From assembly GCA_020355105.1 (NCBI GenBank), contig CP070658.1:2430248-2440867 (forward strand): 10,620 nucleotides of DNA, read 5' to 3'. The translations under genes and the position numbers were made by a program. A model generated the notes under the pieces. It searched no databases and had not been told where the DNA came from. It worked only from the letters and a program-made list of their open reading frames with translations. Of this stretch, positions 6,661 through 10,620 are shown one piece after another. The stretch is from Candidatus Thorarchaeota archaeon (GTDB lineage: Archaea > Asgardarchaeota > Thorarchaeia > Thorarchaeales > Thorarchaeaceae). How positions within the stretch are numbered: the first letter of the stretch is position 1; each line of letters starts with the position of its first letter.

Positions 6661-6668
6661 CTTAAAAG
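6661..6668 (+). promoter_or_regulatory. TATA-like element of the membrane-protein/MarR operon
   Basis: CTTAAAAG preceded by CCGAAACA resembles an archaeal BRE-TATA pair. It would place the transcription start near 6688-6692, about 28 bases before the ATG at 6719. The element overlaps the first bases of site B, and the predicted start falls inside site C. Occupancy of B and C would therefore block TBP/TFB binding and polymerase loading. Confidence 0.45.
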
Positions 6669-6682
6669 GTAACATACTACCT
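6667..6682. promoter_or_regulatory. Operator B of the membrane-protein/MarR operon
   Basis: AGGTAACATACTACCT has AGGTA and TACCT as perfect 5-bp arms around a 6-base centre. It overlaps the 3' edge of the TATA-like element and is the best-formed of the three copies. A protein bound here would be expected to exclude TBP. Confidence 0.72.
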
Positions 6683-6686
6683 AATT

Positions 6687-6702
6687 ACATAACATATTAC
6701 CT
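6687..6702. promoter_or_regulatory. Operator C of the membrane-protein/MarR operon
   Basis: ACATAACATATTACCT matches site B in 13 of 16 positions. The right arm (TTACCT) is intact and the left arm is degenerate. It starts 20 bases (about two helical turns) after site B and covers the predicted transcription start. The flanks after B and C are also alike (ACCTAAT and ACCTAAA). Confidence 0.6.
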
Positions 6703-6718
6703 AAATTGGGTGTGTATA

Positions 6719-7162
6719 ATGTCTGAACAAAAAAGACCAAGAAGAACGGTCTTCGGGCACAATCTCTGGTTTCTCTTCGTGTTTCTTGCATGGGTAGCAA
6801 ACTCAGGATTCAGATTGTATTTTGCGTATCTATCAATGACCGGGACTCAGCTTCTGGACGTTCATGTGTCCCAGCTGACGGTCCAGATACTGGATCTGAT
6901 GTTCATATCACTAGGAGTCGGCGGCCTGATTGTCGCGGCTGGGCTATGGCTCAATACAAGACGGGGTCTGACTGGAACCCTCGCTGTCAGTGTGGCTACC
7001 ATAGTCTTTGATGTCTGGGGTCTGACTATTCAGATCACAGCTGCACTCGGATTCATTGTCCCTGTGATGACCATCGGGTATCTCCTGGTTGTGAAACCAA
7101 GGCTTGCTGTCCTCAGCGAAGGGGCCGGAGCACAAGCACCGGGACCTATTGGAGGAGTGTGA
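6719..7162 (+). CDS. Four-segment membrane protein, first gene of MarR-linked operon
   Basis: The protein is 147 residues from the ATG at 6719. An in-frame GTG at 6710 adds three residues, but GGGTG (6708-6712) is well placed as ribosome binding site for 6719. A basic N-terminus (KRPRR) precedes four hydrophobic segments at about 14-36, 52-76, 84-102 and 106-125. A soluble, glycine/proline/alanine-rich tail ends in GPIGGV. I do not recognise the family. Residues 57-80 (ILDLMFISLGVGGL... then NTRRG) resemble a segment of the next gene's product (RYLDLGVSIPIGF... then TRPKR), so the two may be related or may pack together. The next gene begins 4 bases after the stop. Expression is probably governed by the three palindromes upstream. 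Confidence 0.78.
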   Translation: MSEQKRPRRTVFGHNLWFLFVFLAWVANSGFRLYFAYLSMTGTQLLDVHVSQLTVQILDLMFISLGVGGLIVAAGLWLNTRRGLTGTLAVSVATIVFDVWGLTIQITAALGFIVPVMTIGYLLVVKPRLAVLSEGAGAQAPGPIGGV

Positions 7163-7166
7163 GGTC

Positions 7167-8075
7167 TTGTCCGAAGAATCTGTGAGTGAACCAAGGCACG
7201 AGGTCTTTGAACGATATACAGTTGGATTTACTGCAATACTGTGTGTCTTGGTCCTTGTGATTGTAGCCATTCTCGGACCATTGGGTCTAGGCATCATGGA
7301 GCATAGGACTTCACAGTCCGGTGTCTATCAAACTACAGGTCAGGACCTGGCTAATCTTCTGCTACTGACTCCTATCTTGTTGATTGGGGGCGTCCTCCAT
7401 CTGAGGAAGCGAGATAGCTCGAAGTACTTCCTCATATTGACCTCAATCACATTGATTTACACTGGATTGTCATATGGGATTGGACAAGAATGGAGCAACC
7501 CTGCATACACCGGCAACATAGAGAACTACTTCTGGCTCTTCTGGGCTATGATAGTGGGCGGTCTCATCATTGGCATGAGTAGTCTGTCAATGTTCACAGA
7601 AGATGACGCGCCAGAGTTTGGCCGTAGAGGGCTTCGAATCTACGTGATTCTCCTGGCCATCTTCCTCTTGTTCTTCGCAATCATGTGGTCTAGTGAGGTA
7701 TTCGAAGTGATAGCGACTGGAAACACAGCAAGTGGCTCGTATCAGTCATCGCCAACCGTGTTCTGGGTGATTAGATACCTTGATCTTGGAGTTTCAATTC
7801 CGATTGGATTCATCTCGATTTACCTCCTTGTCACGAGACCAAAACGGGCATATCCCATTGTACTCTTGTTCTTTGGATTCTTTGTCACACTAGGTACTGC
7901 TGTGAACACAATGGCCCTGGTTCAAGTGCTTAGTGGCGATCCCGAGATTGCAGGAGCTGCTTCTGCAGGTTTGGTAATCTTCCCTGTGTTGGGAGTCCTT
8001 GCATGGGCAGGTTTCTACTACCTAGTCAGGGACAAGATTCGAGAGAAACTCGGCAGAACTAGGACAAGCGGGTGA
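7167..8075 (+). CDS. Eight-segment membrane protein of uncharacterised family
   Basis: The protein is 302 residues from the TTG at 7167. The frame opens at a TTG at 7104, but that would overlap the previous gene by 59 bases, whereas GGAGGAG (7151-7157) points to 7167; a GTG at 7182 is a fallback. Eight hydrophobic segments lie at about 20-42, 58-76, 86-104, 118-142, 156-176, 197-224, 230-254 and 262-286. Visible motifs are TGQDLANLLLLTPILL (about 57-72), a loop with LRKRDSS, and IRYLDLGVSIPIG (about 201-213). From memory, this motif order resembles an uncharacterised polytopic family in bacteria and archaea (GxDLxxLxxxxPxLLxG and LDLxxxxPxG), but I cannot give it a name. No ATP-binding or known transporter motif is present. 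It sits between a smaller membrane protein and a MarR regulator with 4-base gaps, which suggests one transcript and possibly efflux or envelope-stress response. Confidence 0.8.
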   Translation: MSEESVSEPRHEVFERYTVGFTAILCVLVLVIVAILGPLGLGIMEHRTSQSGVYQTTGQDLANLLLLTPILLIGGVLHLRKRDSSKYFLILTSITLIYTGLSYGIGQEWSNPAYTGNIENYFWLFWAMIVGGLIIGMSSLSMFTEDDAPEFGRRGLRIYVILLAIFLLFFAIMWSSEVFEVIATGNTASGSYQSSPTVFWVIRYLDLGVSIPIGFISIYLLVTRPKRAYPIVLLFFGFFVTLGTAVNTMALVQVLSGDPEIAGAASAGLVIFPVLGVLAWAGFYYLVRDKIREKLGRTRTSG

Positions 8076-8079
8076 GGCA

Positions 8080-8553
8080 TTGAGTCAGGAGCCCCACAGA
8101 AAGATGGCAGACTCGTTCGGCCTTCTGTTTCTGTTGACCCGACGATTCGAGTATATCACGGACAGCATTCTGAAGAAGGATGGCCTCACAACGAAGCAGC
8201 TCTTGGCGTTGATAGTTATCGATAGGGGATTCGATGAAAGGCCTTCGATAAGTCAGGTAGCAGAACTACTGAGTACGTCCCATCAGAATGTCAAACAGAT
8301 AGCTCACCAGCTAGAGAGAAGGGGATTCTTGGAGATGGCAAGGGATGAGAATGACAGGAGAAGATGGCTTCTCGGTGTGACCAAGAAGAACCAAGATTTC
8401 TGGGATTCTAGAGAACAAGAACATGGAGAAGCCAGGCAAGATCTGTTCGCATCACTCAGCGAACGAGAGATTCGTCATTTCCACAAAATCCTGACGAAAC
8501 TCATAGGAGGTACAGAGAGCATCTACAGAGAAGCCAAGGAAAGCGGAATCTAG
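8080..8553 (+). CDS. MarR-family transcription regulator
   Basis: The 157-residue winged-helix protein is typical of MarR regulators in length and layout. N-terminal dimerisation helix 9-32; helices 37-48 (TTKQLLALIVID) and 56-64 (SISQVAELL); recognition helix 66-82 (TSHQNVKQIAHQLERRG). The wing is at 86-101, with the DxNDRRRWLLGVT pattern corresponding to the family D-x-R-x-x-x-x-x-L-T signature. Long C-terminal helices span 105-150. The start is TTG at 8080, with GGTGAGG (8071-8077) just before it; an ATG at 8104 with CAGGA upstream is possible and would keep the whole domain. The gene begins 4 bases after the preceding stop, making it the last gene of the three-gene operon. The three 16-bp palindromes at the operon promoter fit the size and symmetry of MarR operators, so autorepression released by a small ligand is the likely scheme. 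Confidence 0.9.
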   Translation: MSQEPHRKMADSFGLLFLLTRRFEYITDSILKKDGLTTKQLLALIVIDRGFDERPSISQVAELLSTSHQNVKQIAHQLERRGFLEMARDENDRRRWLLGVTKKNQDFWDSREQEHGEARQDLFASLSEREIRHFHKILTKLIGGTESIYREAKESGI

Positions 8554-8558
8554 CGGCG

Positions 8559-8576
8559 GTGCTTTATTATGAGCAC
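8559..8576. promoter_or_regulatory. Inverted repeat enclosing a TATA-like core before the TatD gene
   Basis: GTGCT (8559-8563) and AGCAC (8572-8576) flank TTATTATG, which with the preceding T gives a TTTATTAT core. It begins 6 bases after the MarR stop and lies 63 bases before the TatD start. It may be the TatD promoter with an operator around it, or a 3'-end hairpin of the MarR operon. It is unlike the A/B/C palindromes. Confidence 0.35.
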
Positions 8577-8638
8577 AAGGCATCAAGGAGGGGTAAAGTC
8601 CAAAGCTCACTCCAGTTTGGATAAGGGGTGATAGCAAC

Positions 8639-9430
8639 GTGTTCATTGATTGCCATGCTCACATCGTGCATCCATTCAACTTCACCACGATTACGCAAGA
8701 TGACGTCGAGGAAGTTATTGCGGCTGCAAGAGAGAGAGAAGTACATCACATTGTGAGTGTATCCTCGAATCCAGACTACTTTACCTTCTATGACATTGAG
8801 AAGTGTTTTGAGAATCTAATCCGTGTGGTCGGCATTCAAAGGGGCTTGGCTCAAGATGAACATTCGACAATGCTCTCAAGCCTGAAGGAGCAAATAGAGC
8901 TGACCAAACCCAAGGCCATCGGTGAAATCGGCCTAGACTACACTTCTCTGGATTTGGAGTCAGCCAAGGGGGAAGCAGTGCGCAAACGACAACAGAAACT
9001 ATTCCGTAAGCAGATTCTGATGGCTCGGGAATTTGACCTCCCTGTTGTCATTCATGCTGCAGAAGCTGACAGAGACTTGCTAGGTATTCTCGAAGAACAG
9101 CATGCAGAAGAGATTGGGGGAATGATACATGGTTGTTCCTGCGGCAGAGAAACTCGGGAAAGACTTCTTGACATGGGATTCCTCCTTTCATTCGGACCTA
9201 GCCAGCTTGAGAGGCCTGAAACGTTGGAAATGGTTAAGCAGACCCCCGCTGAACATCTGCTAACTGAAACAGATGCACCCGCTTGGTTGAGATTCCCCGA
9301 CACTTCAGTCGAATTCCAGCCCGCAGACGTATCCGAAGTTGCAGGAAAGCTGGCACGAATGAAGGGGATGGAACTAGGAGATTTCGCCAATGCAGTTCTG
9401 AAGAGTGCGACAAGCCTCTTCAATCTGTAA
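8639..9430 (+). CDS. TatD-family metal-dependent hydrolase (putative DNase)
   Basis: The 263-residue TIM-barrel protein is of the TatD family, two-metal enzymes with reported 3'-5' exonuclease activity on DNA (TatD/TATDN). All characteristic ligands are visible: His6 and His8 in DCHAHIVHPF, Glu96 in the GEIGLDY block (95-101), His139 in PVVIHAAEAD, His164 in GMIHGCSCG, and Asp212 in LLTETDAPAW. Length matches the 255-270 norm. The start is GTG at 8639, preceded by AGGGGTGAT at 8624-8632; the frame has a stop at 8594 and no other start between. The usual HCFSG loop is HGCSCG here, with two cysteines (Cys166, Cys168), which is unusual. An archaeal TatD may act in DNA repair or degradation; substrate preference is not evident. 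It is separated from the MarR operon by 85 bases and probably has its own promoter. Confidence 0.93.
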   Translation: MFIDCHAHIVHPFNFTTITQDDVEEVIAAAREREVHHIVSVSSNPDYFTFYDIEKCFENLIRVVGIQRGLAQDEHSTMLSSLKEQIELTKPKAIGEIGLDYTSLDLESAKGEAVRKRQQKLFRKQILMAREFDLPVVIHAAEADRDLLGILEEQHAEEIGGMIHGCSCGRETRERLLDMGFLLSFGPSQLERPETLEMVKQTPAEHLLTETDAPAWLRFPDTSVEFQPADVSEVAGKLARMKGMELGDFANAVLKSATSLFNL

Positions 9431-9903
9431 TCCAGCTCTTCAGTCCAGACAACGGCATGCTTCTTGTTGCCCCCTCCCTCTTCTGAAGAATTGACTGGCT
9501 GTGAACGCGGAGGTTTGTAAAGAGTGTCGCTGTGAGGCTGGGCCACTAGTGAGCGAAACTCTTGACACATAGATGATGCACATGAAGAATAACTAGATTA
9601 TGATAGAACTGGAAACCGCTATCAGCTAGCATTTCAAAGAAAGAAGTGTTATGAGGAGCACATCTCGAATGTCAACATAAATGATTGAAGTAATTGATAT
9701 GCCTAGAGGCCTATTTGAGTCCGGAATCTATTCTATGAAGAAGAATTCGTGCTGGTCAGACACAAGTTTGGACAACCTAATATTGTGAGTTACTCTAGAA
9801 GCTAGGCATCAATCTCATTCTTCTGTGAATCCACAACGTAGAAAAACAGCCAGTTGATTGGATGGGTAGGACTCGGCAGTCTAGCTCTGCCCTTTCATAA
9901 AGG
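9431..9903. other. 473-base stretch without a convincing gene
   Basis: Both strands were read. After the TatD stop there is a 15-base pyrimidine run (9470-9484, CCCCCTCCCTCTTCT). A 7-bp inverted pair, TCTTCAG (9437-9443) with CTGAAGA (9483-9489), encloses 39 bases. Together these could mark the 3' end of the TatD transcript. Further on is a 35-codon frame (9681-9788) without a ribosome binding site, which I do not call. Immediately before the next gene is CCTTT-CAT-AAAGG (9891-9903), a short palindrome abutting the ATG. No tRNA, CRISPR repeat or clear box C/D pair was found. Confidence 0.5.
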
Positions 9904-10620
9904 ATGGTTCTGCGTACGAGCGACTATAAGACAGTCATCAACTCATTCAGTGAGTCAGACGTAGATTCGATACTCAGTGAGATAGAACATGATTTAGAGA
10001 GACATGCCTCAGATGATGTAATAGAACACCTGTACGAATCTGTACCCAAGATTATTCCATGTGTGACAGACACCTACTCCCTACTCCGATACTGTCTCTT
10101 TCTTGTCAATAGGCTTCGAGTACAAATGGCAATTGGCAGTCCAAGACCAGAAGTGATTCATGACCTACATGAGGCGGGTCTACAGTGGGCTCGGGACTTA
10201 CTGTTCCTTCATGGAGGAGGAGATTGCGCAGAGCTCTTATGCAGTGGCGGAACTGTAGTCCACCGCTACATCGCTCTCCTCTCACTCCTGGAGGCGTATA
10301 CGCCTGATCTCGATAGAGTCCTCCTCGATCAAGCTGGCAGCTCGCCATATATTGACACACTGATTGCCCATCTGTTTCGTACTACTTGGAACTCACGTGA
10401 CACTCGTGACCTATCTGAGATTCTTCGTGAATGGGCAAAATCGGCATCGGTTGATGGCCGTATGACTAGATTCCTCTTCGACTTGCTTGCTGAACACAGA
10501 CTAAGTGTGTTATCGAATAGAGAACTAAAGGACTACCTTGCCAATCATAGACTGGGTAGTGCGGTTCTCTGTGCACTACTTCGATACATCGGGGAGCTGG
10601 GTGAAACCTCCTTACTTGAA
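9904..10620 (+). CDS. Helix-rich unknown protein, partial (open at the right edge)
   Basis: There are 239 complete codons from the ATG at 9904 with no stop before the window ends, so this is the N-terminal part of a larger protein. An in-frame TAA at 9898-9900, two codons before the ATG, fixes the earliest possible start there. The only ribosome-binding-like sequence (AAAGG) abuts the ATG, so the message may be leaderless or use a later start. The translation is soluble, leucine-rich and predicted almost entirely helical. Examples are YSLLRYCLFLVNRLR (about 58-72), VVHRYIALLSLLEAY (118-132), RDLSEILREWA (168-178) and RFLFDLLAEHRLSVLS. The roughly 35-45-residue helical periodicity suggests an alpha-solenoid (HEAT/ARM-like) scaffold. 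No enzyme motif or membrane segment is visible, and I do not recognise the family. Confidence 0.75.
   Translation, partial: MVLRTSDYKTVINSFSESDVDSILSEIEHDLERHASDDVIEHLYESVPKIIPCVTDTYSLLRYCLFLVNRLRVQMAIGSPRPEVIHDLHEAGLQWARDLLFLHGGGDCAELLCSGGTVVHRYIALLSLLEAYTPDLDRVLLDQAGSSPYIDTLIAHLFRTTWNSRDTRDLSEILREWAKSASVDGRMTRFLFDLLAEHRLSVLSNRELKDYLANHRLGSAVLCALLRYIGELGETSLLE

Noticed and set aside
7104..7166. Upstream TTG extension of the eight-segment membrane protein
   Set aside because: It would overlap the preceding gene by 59 bases, while GGAGGAG at 7151-7157 marks a start at 7167 with a 4-base gap that matches the next junction.
9052..9570. 172-codon minus-strand frame overlapping the 3' part of the TatD gene
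   Set aside because: It is antisense to a gene with all TatD catalytic residues, and its translation is serine/proline-rich with no domain: a shadow of the + strand codons.
9540..9610. Possible box C/D small RNA around GATGATG
   Set aside because: The C-box match is imperfect and no properly spaced D box or C'/D' pair was found.
9681..9788. 35-codon + strand frame beginning MIEVIDMPRG in the non-coding stretch
   Set aside because: No ribosome binding site, no recognisable family, and length within chance expectation. It could be a gene remnant but nothing supports it.
1..10620. tRNA genes, CRISPR arrays, transposases, integrase sites
   Set aside because: No cloverleaf with a T-arm motif, no regularly spaced repeats and no transposase or integrase motifs were seen on either strand.

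Overview
The window reads as part of an archaeal chromosome of roughly 46-47% GC. The evidence is a two-copy Lrp/AsnC-type regulator, short winged-helix regulators, frequent GTG/TTG starts with GGAG- or GGTG-type ribosome binding sites, and TATA-like elements rather than bacterial -35/-10 boxes. The gene mix and style are compatible with an Asgard (Thorarchaeia-like) lineage, but that placement is impression only. There are no rRNA or tRNA genes, CRISPR arrays, transposases or phage genes. This is ordinary chromosomal coding sequence with unusually readable regulatory DNA at two promoters.

Left part (1-2605, all + strand): a five-segment membrane protein of unknown function, possibly truncated by the window edge; an acetoacetate-decarboxylase-family enzyme with the catalytic Lys-Lys pair intact, followed by a ~95-residue unknown protein; then a small winged-helix protein. 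Middle (2648-5789): a fused tandem Lrp/AsnC-like regulator (- strand) is divergent from a CPBP/Rce1-like membrane protease homologue that lacks the Arg of its first motif. That gene converges on a metal-dependent amidohydrolase (- strand), and an 11-bp perfect hairpin lies between their 3' ends.

Regulatory core (5789-8553): the amidohydrolase is divergent from a TetR-family regulator. Their ~117-bp promoter region holds two 17-bp near-identical palindromes (TTCGAAT-N3-ATTCGAA), the probable operators of that TetR protein. Next comes a three-gene operon with 4-nt gaps: a four-segment membrane protein, an eight-segment membrane protein and a MarR-family regulator. It is preceded by three copies of a 16-bp palindrome (consensus AGGTAACATATTACCT) spaced about 3 and 2 helical turns and surrounding a TATA-like element. 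This looks like an autoregulated membrane system of unknown substrate and is the best candidate here for something undescribed.

Right part (8554-10620): a TatD-type metal-dependent hydrolase with all expected metal ligands, a 473-base stretch with no convincing gene, and the start of a helix-rich unknown protein whose reading frame (from 9904) stays open through the right edge.
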